Part shown: in pieces, positions 10,691-24,356 of the stretch
Layout: each line of letters starts with the position of its first letter
Position numbering within the stretch: the first letter of the stretch is position 1
Assembly (NCBI GenBank): GCA_950295325.1
Contig: OX485807.1
Location: forward strand, 24,835,666 to 24,895,665
Reading direction: 5' to 3'
Length of the DNA stretch: 60,000 nucleotides
Origin: Polytrichum commune
Taxonomy: Eukaryota > Streptophyta > Polytrichopsida > Polytrichales > Polytrichaceae
Translations under genes and position numbers: made by a program
Notes under the pieces: model-generated
Told to the model about the DNA's origin: nothing
The model's database searches: none
The model's input: only the letters and a program-made list of their open reading frames with translations

Positions 10691-13600
10691 ACGGGGAGAT
10701 CCAACCCCTAGTTTCAGATTGACTGGTTAAATTTTGTGAAAGAACTAGCTCAAAATCTAAGACTTTAGGGCAATGGCCGATCATTTTAGAGGAATTTGTG
10801 GATTCTTTTTTTTAACGAATAAAGAAAATTCGAAAGAAATCAATATGTGACATGTTGGACTTGGAAGCATTAGGACACTGATCAGTTTTGTCCAAAATTT
10901 CCTTGTTCAATGGTCTATGCATTTTGGATGAGATGATTCCCAATCTGATCCGACAACCAAAATTGTCTACACTGTCAGAGTGCCCACAACAAGGCCACAA
11001 GTAAGTCAAAACTTTCTCACCGTTCTGTGCACCATACTGTGTTCTTTGTCACGTGGTGCATAGTAGGAGGGTTTTAATATAACTTATGGGACTATTGATT
11101 GAATTTTTCCTAGGATGCTAGATGATCGGTATATATGCATGGCATGAGCTTGACCTGATTTAACAATCCAAGGCAAGGCATTGCAAGGGACTTCATGTTT
11201 CCTATATATTGAAAGGTGTAATATTGAAAGGTTGGTCAATATTATACTCATGCTAGATGATCGGTATGCATGCAATATTATTGAAAGGTTGGTCAATCTT
11301 GGAGGTGCTTAACCCCTAATCAAAGATGCACTATGCAAAGTATGAATTAGAAACTCTTACTTTGTGTCGGTATACAAGGCAAAGTTTTAGAGAGTTGATT
11401 TTAAATCACATCCATGCGGTTGGAATATGGAGCTTTATCCTCGGTCTGCATTGAATCATTTTACAAGCATTTTCCTTCAGAAAATAATAAAAATTCCGAG
11501 ATGTATCAAAATCATTTGATCTTGGATATGATTGGCTAGTAGTTAGAGCTCCATAATTTGGTGGGCATAACCAAAAGTATTAATGTCACTCAAATTGTTA
11601 CTTTTCAAAGTAGCTAATTTCTTAACAAAGGAAAAAACTAAGAGTTCCAACCACTTCAAGGTCCACATCTTAGAGTCATTGATATAAAACTTCGTTCCGT
11701 TTGCTCTAGACGGTGCAAAACTTTATGATGTCAAAGTGCAAGAAAAAAGAACAAAAAATAGAAGAAAACTTTACGCCCACAAATATATCTTTGAAAAACG
11801 CTCGCACCCAATTTTTGACTTCTTGGGCGTTTAGGGATTAAAGCTACTCACAAAGATCTTAATGTGGAAACATGGACCTATGAACAACATCTTCACCTTT
11901 GAACTAGCTTTGGCCCTCATTAGACATTGACATGATGATCTGCTGCATATTAAGATCTTCATTCCAGTAAATCAATCATCCTTAATTCCAGTAAGTACAT
12001 TTTATAATTATTTAGGCTGGATCAAAAAAATAAGCATCCGTTCTAATTCAAATGGGCTTAATTATTGTTAATCGGGATAAATTAGACTTTTTTACATTCA
12101 ATCACACTTAATTAGTTTAAATGCGTATGAATACTTTGTGAAAGTAGAAGGTATTAACTAAAGTATAATATTTAACATATTTAAAAAAAAATTAGTTCCA
12201 TTTTAGAATGACAAAGACCCTTTCAATGGTAAGTCCCAAAAATTATAACCTCAATGCTAATGAGGGTTTTGTAATATTTTTGACTTCCAAGTTAATTACA
12301 TGTTATATTGACGGTTTCATTTTGAGAATGAAATTCCAGTCAATTGCTTATTTACTCAATGAAAGTGAACATATATATATATATATTGGATTTTGCCGGA
12401 TCTCGAAAGTGAAGTGCACTCAATATGGGATTTGTGGATAAGTGGCCTTCAAGAATGCAAGGGTAATGATTTTTTCGAAGTCGGGCGGTCGAGCAGAAGT
12501 TTTTGGTCGGGTCCAGAAAATTAGGATTTCTTTCTAGGGGGCTGCCCCTGCCCAAATCCACCTCCCCCGAAAAGTTCGTGGGAGGGGGATGGGTGTTTAA
12601 CGTCCGCCATTGCCTACTACCCAACCCCCAAATATGAGCCCCACCACCAAGTACGCTTTTGAAGTTTTGGGCCCATAACATTACTAAGCAACTGTGGGCC
12701 TTGGGAATATTACCACGGGATGCTTGGAGCTTAGCTTGATTCTAAGTCTCATGACACAGAGTTTGTGCATCCCACGGTTATATTTTCAGGGCCTATGGAA
12801 CAAACGCACATTGTTTAGTAAAATTGGGCCGGAACATATGATTCAATGTTAGACCAACATATTTTGGGGGCTCCAACTAAAGTAACCTAGAACTCAATAC
12901 ATGTAATTGTGATCTTTAACTTGTAGATCAATAGTATATTAAGTCAATTGATCCCTCACCAATCCATGCTTTCTAATAGATATCAATGATTTGCCATGGA
13001 TGCCCATGGGTTAGCAATGTTGTGAGGAGGGGAAGGGGGTGGAATGAGCACACTACGTACTCAAACCTCACTTTCATAAATGGAGGGTCACTGTATGGAT
13101 GGTAGAACCTACAATTTTGTATCATCAAAACAGTGAATTTTGGAACAACTAATTAATTTACCAAGTCCATCGATCCGAAAGCTGATTTATGCACTTAATT
13201 TCCACACTACGCCGAGTGTTCTAAAGTCTTAGATTGTGTATTGTGCGAGTTTGTAGCTTCAACACGATGTATGCATAGTGCAAATCTGTAAATGGTTTAC
13301 AGTCACTTGACGTGCGCATTATCGACAATTCAGAAGACTGTTCTTGAAACTAGAGGTAGCTGGAGGTAACTTATATATATTGTACATGCAAAGTTGCTGC
13401 AAGGGCCATAACATATCTTGAATGTCACCTGGGTCTAGAAGTATCTGCACATCGCATGAATGTAACTTACCCTTGTCAAATTTGTCATGGCAGAATGGGC
13501 CGCCATGAATGGAATCAAGCGTCCTTGTGAACAATTGTCGCATTTGTGAGAGAAGAAACAACAAACGTAGTAGACGAGTGCAGGCACTGCATGTGATCCA

Positions 13601-15152
13601 CTTGGTTCAGATTCTCTGAAGGAGATTTTCATTAAATGATGGAGACTTATTTCCGATGAACAATTCATGTGTCGTCACTTTCAGATACAAATATGTACAT
13701 ATCTTGAAAACTCTAGCTCAAGGGGACAACCATCATCCCGTGATCAAACTTTGGAAAATTCAGTGAAATGTTCGTATTAAGTGTAGTATGTGGATTGCAT
13801 CCCTATGTTCTAGGGTGATGTAGAACAACACGCAAGTTGTGATTCAGGCCTCTTTTCATGAAATCAAGAACACTTCGACCTACCAACCATCTTTGATTGT
13901 TGTCATTTGCTGCTAGTGGTCATGCCACGGTTGCTCTTTTTCTTTTTCTTTTCTTTGTAATGCAGATGACCTTGTTCCTGAACAAAAAGAGTGGAACACA
14001 AGCAGCACAGAATTGGCGTTCTGTCTCTTCTGAACCATTTCGGTAATGTTTCACCATGCTCAAAAGCACGCTGACACAATGGGAGCGAGAAAATAGTTTG
14101 CACATGCGAATGTGTTTGCAACATGTTGGTCAAAGGAAACACCAAGCATATTATGCAAACTCAGGTTGCAGATCATCATTAAGTCACTTTTTAGGTCACG
14201 AAAATAGGAACTAAATACACAATGGCTCCAAGAACTGATATTTGAGTTAAAATTGGACCAAGTCCTAGTCCAGATTTCCAATATGTTGGATTGTATGAGA
14301 TTAAGATCCTTCAATAGAATTTGTAGTGATGATTATGATGATATTATAACAATTTCATTATTTTTCAGTCAATTATATAGTTTTAACACCAAAACTAGAT
14401 TTTTTCAGCATGTTTCAATATCATAAATCCAAGAAATCATTGAGGATTCACATATCTCCCATGGAATTTAGGTAGATTGAAAAGTGTATCAGCGGATGCC
14501 CAAAAAGTCCAGATTTTGAAAATGTGTCCAATTTCACTTAAATATGAGTTCAAGCAATGCAGATAATGGCTTGCTAGCCCGGCAATTGAGTCTCATCCTG
14601 GATTTAATTCAAAGTGAGGATTTGTGAGTGGACTAAACCTACAAAAGATGTGCCTGACAGTGGACTACCCACACAGGTTCAAGAACAACATGAACTTGAA
14701 AGTACAGAATCTCAGAAAAGACTTGCAATTTTATACGTACGTGTCTTCGTATTTAGAATAATTCCCAGTCTTCACAGTCAGGCTTGCCTGCCGAAATCAG
14801 ATGAAAGGCTCATCCTTCTCAGAAGTCCAGACATACATCTAAATTGGCACTGTGTTCTTGAATTTTGATCCAGTTCTTCCCCTCTTTGCCAGTAGGAAGT
14901 ATCATGCAATACTTGCGGAGAATCTAGCGTGTGCACCTACCCATCTTTGAACTGCCTTCCACATGGTGATCGAAAATGGAGAAGTTTATGGAATCAGACT
15001 ACACATGACGAAGAGTAATTGGTCCTGCACACACAAGGATGACAAAAAAAAAAAACATTCCACAAATTGGTCATCACAATTCACCAAAACCATGCCATGC
15101 TCACCTTTTCAGTTTGAAGCACAACGCATGCGCCTAATTTGATGAAACTACG
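10691..15152. other. Intergenic; degenerate repeats, no intact gene
   Basis: Mostly AT-rich sequence without a credible gene. Around 11112-11290 the words GATGATCGGTAT and ATATTGAAAGGTTGGTCAAT are each repeated within about 200 bp. A GC-richer patch lies at 12530-12640. The stretch 13319-13668 (minus) has frames faintly resembling LRR exons and a donor after NLTR; it is discussed as a finding. A short AT dinucleotide run lies at 12371-12386. Confidence 0.5.
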
Positions 15153-15508
15153 GCACTACACTAAATATTGTATTTAGTGTCACCAATTCTATTTGTCTCG
15201 GTCAATACTAATTATAAACCGCCTGTGTAGTTTCACCAACTCTAAATGTTAACCCAACATTATTTGTCATACCTCGTAAAACTACAATGTTGAAATTATT
15301 GTCACTTATTAAGTGATTTTTCAACCAAATTTCAATCATTCATGACGATATTTCATTACAGGAATGTTAGGATGCAGAATATTATGAAAAGTGGGTGAAG
15401 TAAGTTGGGATGATGATATTTGTAAACTTATTCCAGAAGAAGTGGCATTTGGAAACTTACCACAGTGACATAAAATTCCTCATGACACTAAATACTGTAA
15501 TTAGTGAA
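15153..15508 (+). mobile_element. CACTAAATA-ended element, copy 1 (degenerate)
   Basis: Left end CACTACACTAAATATTG and right end GACACTAAATACTGTAATTAGTG are inverted relatives. The interior is alignable with 59486-59870, for example the shared word TTAGTGTCACCAATTCTA. About 356 bp, no ORF. Ends starting with CACTA suggest, but do not prove, a CACTA-type origin. Confidence 0.55.
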
Positions 15509-18432
15509 GTTCCGAACTTTGCTACACTGAGTAAGCTTACAATGTGGTGGAACTTCTTATTATTTGGACTGCCAAATTCGATGGTAAGAAGCAGTTCCAA
15601 CCGAGTTTGCTCCACTGATCATGACATTCGATATAAAGCCCATTTCATGGCACAATAATTCTTGCTGAACAACTTAACTTGGTAGTGAATAGTGTGTTAC
15701 CAGGAATTCATGCTCCAAAGCTCTCAAGTTCTTTTATATTAACAGTGACTGTCAGTAGCTTTTGTATCACAATCCAATTTTCAGATGGAAATTTATTATT
15801 GGGTCCCCAAGTGACCCTTCCCGTGTGACAGTGTAACCTTTTAAGCAATTCAACTAGCAATCTGAAGTAGCTAAACATAATTTAGCAGATGACATGCTCA
15901 AACTGTGACAGGATCATAACACTTTCTCCTTCAACCTTAAAGCGTTTTCTTTGTTCCGGGCAACCTAACTTCAACTTAACCTCTGAAGGGGTTTGGAGCC
16001 TCATATGTACCTTCACAATATATTTTGACATAATACAATGTGAATGTAGACTGTGATGTGATGTTTTTGGTAAAGAGTGATAAGTCGTAACTTTAAAGTC
16101 TTGCATGGTTCTGAGTCACACAAAGCAACTTGAAAAGAGTTTGATGGAGATTTCATATCATTTAGTATAAGGAAAGACTATACAACTAATATGAACATGC
16201 AAGAAGCGGTTAGGGTTAAGCAAGATCTAACAATTGCATCTTGTTCCTCCTTTTTGCGATCGACCTTGATATTACTCAACATTCTCGTAGAGCGTATTCC
16301 TTGTTTGCCATTCACTTTAGATTCATCCTGAGGATTTTCAATCCAACATTTTTATTTGAGGATCAAAGTGCAACTGTCTAAGAATATTTATGAGGAAAGA
16401 GGACATTCTCTCCCCACTTAATGCCTAAATGCCTACCCATTGCCACCCCAAAATGGCATGGGAATCCCCTTTTTGAATATCAAAACATGGGCACTTCTCA
16501 TTGGCACATTTGATAAGTGAATTCCAAATCCAACTATTAGATGTTTAGAATGTGTAGGTGAGGATTACCTCAAACATTTTCAGTCATCTGAATATCTCCA
16601 AATAGGATGAACACACATATATACTAGATGATGGCTTTTGGATGGACTTGGACGAGTGGCAAGTGGTTGAAGATGGGTGTATCCATCGGCCATAAATTAA
16701 CAAAATCTCCATGGGGAGGAGGGTATTCACATCATCAGATACTTTGCAAACAATCTATTAGCCCACTTGACAATTTTTGAATGAGATGAATAAGATGTTT
16801 GAATGCGCATTGCACCTTCAAAAACTTTGAGTGGAGGTGCATAACCTCTTCTCGATGAAGGTTACATGTAGGAATGGCACTTCCGTAGCCCCACCCTGAT
16901 AAACACTACAACTCAAAAGGTTATAATCAGTGTTGGGAGGGTATTGACATTGACACCAAGCCCCCAGTAGTTATGAAGGCAGTCCTTTGAATTCAAATCC
17001 ATGGTTCTCAAGTTTTCAAATAACCGAACTTGATTCATAAATGTGGTTCTTAGAAAAACAAAACCTAATCAAACAACCTTCCAAAAAACCGCCAGTTCTT
17101 TGTTGGTTCTTTTCAAATAATTGAGATCGGCGACCCTTTTATTGTAAAAAACTTTCAAAAGCCCGGAACCGAAGATTCTTGCCTTCCAATCTATCTTCGA
17201 AAAGCGGAACCAGAGATTGGTAACACCCGCCCCACACTGGTTATAAGAAGAATTTCTTGTCGAGATCCAACCAGAGTTCGGGAAGTTTTTGAAGCCTTAG
17301 TGGCTAATTGCCGGTAGTTGCTACGAAGGGTCGGATTTTTTCCAATTTACATTGGCAACAGCCGGTCTTTTGTAAAATCAATCGGCCAATTGCCTATATT
17401 TTCATATTTTCATTGGCCAATATCCGATTAAATGGAATTCATATTGGCACTAATTGTTTAAAAAATGTATGAAAAGTTATTAGAAATCATTTCTTAGTAC
17501 AAAATCTTGAATAAGTGAAAAGAAAGGCATGTTCAAAACTTTAAATTTGAAGAGTTAATATCCTTGGCAGGAATTGAACCTAGCAATGCTTTCACCGCTT
17601 GAAGGCCAAGGGTCCCCCAATTCTTCATAGAAGCAATTGGATTTGGTCATGGAAAGGTTGCATAATTCAAAAAGTTTAAGGTTGAGGGTACTTCCTCAAG
17701 TGCATCATCAGATGCCCCAGACAAATAACGCTTTGGATGCTTCCGGCTGAAATCCAGTAACTCACAAGAAGAATGGGCTACATTTCCGGGACATTTTCTG
17801 GTCCATCGGCTAATTGCCGGAAGATTGAAGTTACAATCGGATTGCCATCCGATGGTTGGAAATTTGGACCGGCCATGAGGGGATATCCGATCCATCGGCT
17901 GGTAATGAACTAGCCGTCGGTTTTCCCCGAACATAGGATCCAACATCCAAACCCTGTAGACAGAATACATCGTTGTAGTCTTGGGGAGAAACCGATATTT
18001 TGGGTTCCCTGAACTTCAAAGAAAATCTCAGCCCTCCAAATTTTGCATAAATCATGTCAAGACACATCACCGAATTGAACCGTAACCTGTATTGGCTTCA
18101 AGTTTGCAACATAGATATCTTCGCCCTGGCCAGATTAGGGTTACATTGAAAGCAGTTTGCAATCACACGAAGCATATTGGCATCTCAATTGTCCTTAAGG
18201 ATGGCAAAAATAGGTCACACAATGGTGAAGGTGGCACTTAAAATTCTAAGGAATCCAAATTACAAACAGTTACATACATCTGAATGGGTAGGTGCAGTGA
18301 ACCTAGTCACCTCTTCCTTGCAAGAATTGCTCAACTAACTTAGTAGTTGGAGGTTCTCTTTTGGTACATGCTTTGGTGTTTCCTTCACTAACTACTTAAC
18401 CCGGTCATTAGGCTTCATGGCACCCATGTTAA
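15509..18432. other. No gene recognised
   Basis: The longest frame is 107 codons (17647-17970, minus), with no recognisable domain. The part from 17300 to 17950 is unusually rich in CGGC/GCCG and CCGAT/ATCGG words (for example ATCGGCCAATTGCC and CATCGGCTAATTGCCGG), indicating degenerate internal repetition. A B-box-like GGTTCAATTCC on the minus strand near 17575 is not part of a tRNA. Confidence 0.5.
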
Positions 18433-19375
18433 GGGTCCCGACCAGTGTTGAACGGGTATGTTGTAAAGTGCATACAGGGGAGGCCTGGTTTTTGAAAATT
18501 TCTTGGAAATGTTGAACATCGAGGTATTGATATTACAAAGGTTTTGTATTTTCAAGGTAGGGTATGTGTATGTGGTCTTGTAAAATTTCTTGAATTTTAG
18601 GGTACGTGTTATGGTGTGATTTTTTTTCATATACCAGGGTGCCTAGTGCAAGGGTATGGTATGTCATTTTGAGGTTTTTAAGAGAGAATTTAATTAATTA
18701 ATAATTTAATAAAAATAAAAAATAAAATCCAAAACAAATGAAGCATGAACTTGAGCAAACTGATCAAATTGAATCATGATTTGAATTTATCAAATTGTCA
18801 TGCTTGACTAAGTATTGAATCGGATCAACATGGACTACTTCGACCAACATCAGTTTAATCAAACAAAGTTGAATTGATAAAAAACAATCAAACAATGCCC
18901 TCAAGCTAAATCTCACTCTAGCTCACCCGCTGCAATCAACTCCTCTTCACTAAACTTGTTTAGCAAACACAAACCCTAGTTGTTATATGAAGTTGGTGCT
19001 TCAAGCAAAGACAAAACGGAATTACCTCTTCTTGAAGGTGCAACACCCTCTCTCCCACATTAATCAACGTTGCTAGCTTAACCCCAGCAACAAAGCTCCA
19101 CTACTTGTAGTACGCTGTGCACACAACAAACCCGTACATCGCCGGAAGCAGGCATAATGAACAAAGACGTGCATGTTTAAGGGTTTCCAAGCTCATCGTT
19201 GAGCAAGGTACGGGTTAGTGACCAGGTTTAGGGTTGGCAGTGAGTCCAGGGCCCGGGTATGAACCTGGTATTTGCGCATTGCTTGGTAGTTCAAGCTGGT
19301 ATCACAAACCAGTGTACATACCCTTTTACAGACCCGTGTGCGGGACAGATACCCGTTCAACACTGGTCCCGACAC
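18433..19375. mobile_element. Non-autonomous DNA element with about 27-bp inverted ends
   Basis: The left end GGGTCCCGACCAGTGTTGAA continues to CGGGTATG. The right end is its inverse, with CCCGTTCAACACTGGTCCC. The flanks ATGTTAA and ATGTTCAA could be a degraded 8-bp target duplication, as in hAT elements, but differ by one base. The 943-bp interior has no transposase-like frame. Confidence 0.55.
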
Positions 19376-19979
19376 AATGTTCAATTGAATTGTGAGATTA
19401 GGCATTGTTGGACACAAGCATACTATCTTGCATCCACCCATGTAACAAACTTCACTCTCGATGGGTTGGCGTAGAATTTGTGGTGCATGCTTACATAAAC
19501 TCGTCCTTTCTAGAAGTGAAAATGTAATGCACTGTTCAAGAGTCTTTGATTAATGGATGTTTCAGACGATGTGATCTTGGAAACGACATTATAGAACCTG
19601 AACTAGATAAGAGAGGTTCAACTGGAATGAGTTGGTTGAATTCTCAACTTGTAGGGGACTTGTTTATACTAAAGTCCCGTCATTCCCTGGCATATGAGAT
19701 TACATAATCACCATGAATCCCAAGCCCACTAGGTTTGTGGTTGGTTCCTCTCAAATGATTTCATCTGGGTGTATTCAAGGGTTTTGAACTATTTCATGTG
19801 TCAACTATACTACAAATAATCACCTTTACAAATATTTGAAAGAGATTGGATGGGGATTGGACTACGTGTCTATACTCTAGAGTATTTAAACCATTAAAAT
19901 GCTCAATAAGGGCATTTATGTGACACGCACATAGTACTTGAAGAAGTTGAACAATATTTTAATAGAATTCTTTGGTGCA
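19376..19979. other. No gene recognised
   Basis: AT-rich sequence without a long frame or clear repeat structure. It separates two delimited transposon remnants. Confidence 0.5.
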
Positions 19980-20187
19980 GACACCACACTATACATGTAT
20001 TTTAGTGTGGCCTACACCACCTAATTATCATTGACCCACATATATGATCTTCCAATCATTGGGTGGCAACCAAAGAAGGTGACATGCGACACTTTCCTCT
20101 ACATGATAAATTGTGTAGGGCATTTAAATTATCACGGGCACATCAATTTTAATGCCACACGAAATCAAATATATTGTGTAGTGGCTA
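19980..20187. mobile_element. Short element, CCACACT-type ends, copy 1
   Basis: The left arm has CACCACACTATACATGTA and the right arm TGCCACACGAAATC followed by TTGTGTAGTGGC, forming imperfect inverted ends. The right half aligns with 46060-46112 (shared GATGCCACAC and TAGTGCC/TAGTGGC words). About 208 bp, non-coding. Confidence 0.45.
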
Positions 20188-21706
20188 GACTTTAGATGCC
20201 CAATGGTTGTCAATAAGCATATTTACAAAAAGAACTGACGATTCAATGTCAAGAAAAAAAGAAAAAGAAAAAGAAAAAGAATATATATATATAAGGTACA
20301 CATGTTAGTATACAAACACTTGCTTTAAGTGCAATAAGGTGCAATGATCTCCTAAACCAAAAACTTCTAGTATTATTCTAAGGATCAATACAACAACTCG
20401 TTGACTAGGATAGACAAAATGTCAATGATCAACACCCACTCAACAATCACCACTTAGAACATATGTAGATATTGTAATACCTACTATTTCACTTGAAGAA
20501 TAGGTTGATTTTAGTCATGGTCACTTTAGCATGATTAGATAAAAATGGAAGTATGTAGCTTGACAAATACATGTTTTTGTGCTTGGAGAGGCCCAATTTG
20601 GGCTGCTTAGATGCTTAAGTTTTCACATCACATATACACTCTTTAAAAATTTCATTACAAAATGAGGTCTTGTCACCAGAATCTCCACCTTATGGCATTG
20701 ATTTTTACAAGATTCCCTAATCAACTGGATTTTTGAAACCAACACCTAAGTTTTTGTGATAATAGAGAGATGTGGTTTCTATTCCATTTTGTTTAGTCTT
20801 CACGTTGCCCTTCCAAGTGTTGGGGTTACCTTTGGTTATTGGTTTGGGTGGGTTCTTTCTGCACTGAAGCAATTTGAATGCACCAAACCCAAATAATTGA
20901 ATAGAAATATGTGAGATTTGTAGGGTTATGTTATTGAGAAAATTTAGGAGTGAGAAATGCTCATGGATGTTGCCATCTGTGCCCTAAAAAGGGAATTTTT
21001 TTACTTAAGTAAGAAAGCAAGTAAGGAAGACAGAGGGCCACTATTCCGGTGCCAAATGAATTCAGCACGAAAGAGAAGACACACGGCCTTGTTGCGGAAG
21101 GTGGAGCACCTAGGGCATGCCACACTGCCACATAAAAAGGAGATGCCAAAAAACTAAAGACACCCAAACAAACCATGTAGACCATCCACCAAGCCGCCAC
21201 CTAGGGACAAACCCCAAGCCACAACCAAGGACAACTCCCATGCCATCAAGTCACTATATAACTATGCATAATTATCCACTTTCAACCAATGATAACCCTT
21301 TTCATGCTTGGATAGGATGTCTCTAGGCCCACATATTGTCAAAGTTATGAAGTAGTGCCTATTAACTTATGAGAACATGTTGATCTTGGCATACTTCAAC
21401 ATCATGTTCCAAGCAATCCTACCATTAATAAGATTCTCATCCTAATTGTGGTATTTAACTTTAGTATTATGCCATTGTCTTTTTTATTTAAGATTTTTTA
21501 TTCAAAATAATATCATGACATTCAAATCAAAGTCCAAAGAGTGATGCCATGGAGGAGGTGCCAAACACCAATCCACGAAGAAAACTTGTTCATGATTCTT
21601 TCACCAAAGATTGGACATTTCCAATGAAAGTTGTTGTCTCTAACAATAGTGACCCCACTCAACTCCCTCATAATATAGAAGGGCCTAACTGTTCCAAGCT
21701 CTTTTA
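20188..21706. other. No gene recognised; A-rich microsatellite at 20257-20294
   Basis: A (GAAAAA)n run followed by (TA)n lies at about 20257-20294. Overlapping plus- and minus-strand frames at 20957-21200 show no recognisable domain. The plus frame is Lys/Arg-rich and the minus frame is its hydrophobic shadow, so neither is called as a gene. Confidence 0.5.
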
Positions 21707-22209
21707 GAGCCACTTCACACATGAGACTGCAAGCCTGTGACCATTACACTTCAAGCACTCTCATTGGTGGAAAAGGCAGAGCCGGTCCAAGTTCGCTTCA
21801 CACTATGCTTGAGGGACCAACAGAGTATGTATTCCTAGCAAGATGGCTATAAAGTCTACATGGATACCTACATGACAATGGATAATGTATCATGGTCACT
21901 TGGATTATTTTCAAAAACCACCTCAGATTGGAGATAGGCCTAACACAAAACTAGGAGACGATGGCACTCTGAATGCTCACAACCGTTGATTTATTCTATT
22001 TCATCATGCGTGAGGACCTGCATGAATAGAAACTCATTGAAATAGCATTTGGTTAAAGGCCGGTAAGATATGACTTCACACTACACTTGAGGGCCCGTGA
22101 CCACACTACATGATTTTGGAGACTGTGACTTGGGATGACCTTTGCACACTTTTTTTTGGGCTCTCACAATTTCATGGTCACAGCTCTTGACTTGTGTGTG
22201 AAGTGGTCC
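21707..22209 (+). mobile_element. PIF/Harbinger-type MITE family 1, copy 3 (complete)
   Basis: Best-preserved copy of family 1, 503 bp. The left end is GAGCCACTTCACACATGAG and the right end GTGTGTGAAGTGGTCC. It is bounded on both sides by a perfect TTA (21704-21706 and 22210-22212), the hallmark of PIF/Harbinger insertion. There is no transposase ORF. It contains the word AAGCACTCTCATTGGT, whose reverse complement also occurs in family 2. Confidence 0.85.
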
Positions 22210-22212
22210 TTA

Positions 22213-23646
22213 GATTGAACACAATCCCGAAATGTGTGTATATTACATTCACACATTTTACCACAAATTTGGAAAGGCCAAAAAGGCATCACTTTGAGAT
22301 TCTAATAGGAGTGTTCTGTAGTTTTTGGCTTGAACAAACAAACAGGGAAACAATCAGGGAAGACTTAAAAGGTGGCTTATGTATCATCTAGGTGTCTCAG
22401 ATAAAGTTTATTAGGGAAAACACAAGGTTATTTCTCTTTATTTCAAGTTTAGAGTGACAAATAAAGTTTGGGTAAGGGATAAAAACTCTAAAAACCTCTC
22501 CATGTCAGTACATGCAATTGTGATTGTCTCTCACCTCACTCTAATTTTCCGAGCAATAGTCTGGCAGTGAATTCATTTTAATTGGACCAAGTGCGGTGCA
22601 CAAGCATATATAGGACTCGCCATCGACAATAGTCTTTTGTAAAAGTACCCCATTTAAGTCTTCCTTACCAAAGCCAAGGGCACTTTGGTATTGTCAATAA
22701 TATGGCATTTCATTAATCCCTTTAATGAAACTTGAAATAGGCGGTACCGTCATCCTTTCAGGATTGTCGAAGTTCTTTAATTAATTATATCATTTAAGTT
22801 ATGTTGTCCGACCATAGTCTTTTACCTGGTCTTGGCCAAGGCAATCATAACATCTTCCTCAAGGCAATAAGTCAACACCACTTAGGCCTTAAAACATTCA
22901 ATTCACCCATTCATTCCATTATTGCAAATCAGGTTTAAGCAATTCAATTATTAAAGTGGTGGAATTCTAAGTCAACCTTAATTCCTTTAAGGTTTTAATA
23001 AACAGTCAAATCTTACCGGTATCGTAAGCATCACGACCTTGTGTCTTCTCCGCCTCTGAGTTAACCTTTCGCAGTCAATGGTCTTGTCCCGTTGACGCTT
23101 CATCTTTCATGAAAGGTTAGTAAGAAACAATTTCTCCATTTACACTACAACGACAATAGTCTTTCTTAGTTGCTCAATCAAACAATTATATGCAACGACA
23201 GATTCAACCTCTTTGCCTCCTAATCATAATCTCAAAAAATAAAATTAATCGATGCAAGGTTGATTCCGTTTACTAACATCAAATTTGATTAATACGAAGT
23301 CAACACAATACACAATGGAGGTTAATGGTTTGCGGAAATTGCTCATTAGAAAACATCAGCCATTACACGACCTTATCGTATCAAAGCAGTCAATTGTCTG
23401 TGATTACAGTGCAAGCGGTAAATCCATATCTATACCCTCAGATTCCTTTATGTTCTTGAGTAGGTCACATAAACACGTAATTTACTCTCAAGATTCACGA
23501 GTCCATAGACTCATCAGCCTTAGTTATCGCAAAATTAATGTGAGTCACTGTAATTGTTATGAGGATGTAAGCAAATTCTCTCCAACTTTATTACTCACAA
23601 ACAATTGCCTTGAGATAAATCTCCATGTCCTATCAATAGATTTAAC
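22213..23646. other. No gene recognised
   Basis: The longest frame is 133 codons at 23285-23686 on the plus strand. It lacks recognisable domains and runs into the Harbinger MITE at its 3' end, so its stop is supplied by the transposon. I see no splice sites that would make it part of a gene. Confidence 0.45.
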
Positions 23647-23649
23647 TAA

Positions 23650-24182
23650 GGGGCACTTTATATTAGGGCCCATTTCCAAACCCTAGGCATCAACCAATGA
23701 GAGTGCTTAGATTGCCCAAATGGGCCCTAATATGGGCCCAACGGCTTTATATTGAGAGTCGGCCCACTTCTCCTAAAGCTTACATGGCAGTTGACATGGC
23801 GGGCGTTTTGGAGGGAAAGAAATGGGCTGATGCCAAAAAATTGGGTCGAGGGTTTATGGAGACCCACTTCGCACCTTCGGCCCACTTCACCCAACTTCCG
23901 TCATGTAGTCATTTATGACTTTATGACTTTAGTTCAAGCAAGGGCATAATTCATTTAAGCCCAAGTGGGCCGTGGATTGGGCCTTACAACATAAAGGCCC
24001 TAGGCCCATTTGAAAGGCCCACAGTCAAGTAGAATTTCCAATTCGGGCCCTACAAGAGGGTCTATGGACTTTATATTGGAAGGCCCACTCAACGGCCCAC
24101 GCTGTAAAGTAGGGCTAAAGTGAAGGCCCACTTCAACTCCAAATGGGCCAGCCTCCAAATGGCCCCTAATATAAAGTGCCCC
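23650..24182 (+). mobile_element. PIF/Harbinger-type MITE family 2, copy 1
   Basis: A 533-bp element with inverted ends GGGGCACTTTATATTAGGG and CCCCTAATATAAAGTGCCCC, flanked by perfect TAA duplications (23647-23649 and 24183-24185). The interior is packed with GGCCCA/TGGGCC words. It aligns end to end with 56153-56684. Small frames inside are not genes. Confidence 0.88.
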
Positions 24183-24356
24183 TAATATATACAAGATGTC
24201 CATATTTCACAGCAACATCATTTCAAGCATTTCAGTAATTATAGTCGAAAACAGCCACCACCCTTCGTCCATTTTCTCTTGGGAAAATACACTGATTCAC
24301 TTTTACTTCTCTCCGTGCCAACAAGACCATAGACTTATAACTTTCTAGAACCAACA

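Noticed and set aside
17560-17640. tRNA or tRNA-derived SINE on the minus strand (B-box-like GGTTCAATTCC with an A-box-like TGGCCTTCAAGCGG)
   Set aside because: The boxes are only 28 bp apart, too close for a tRNA anticodon arm, and no acceptor stem pairs around them.
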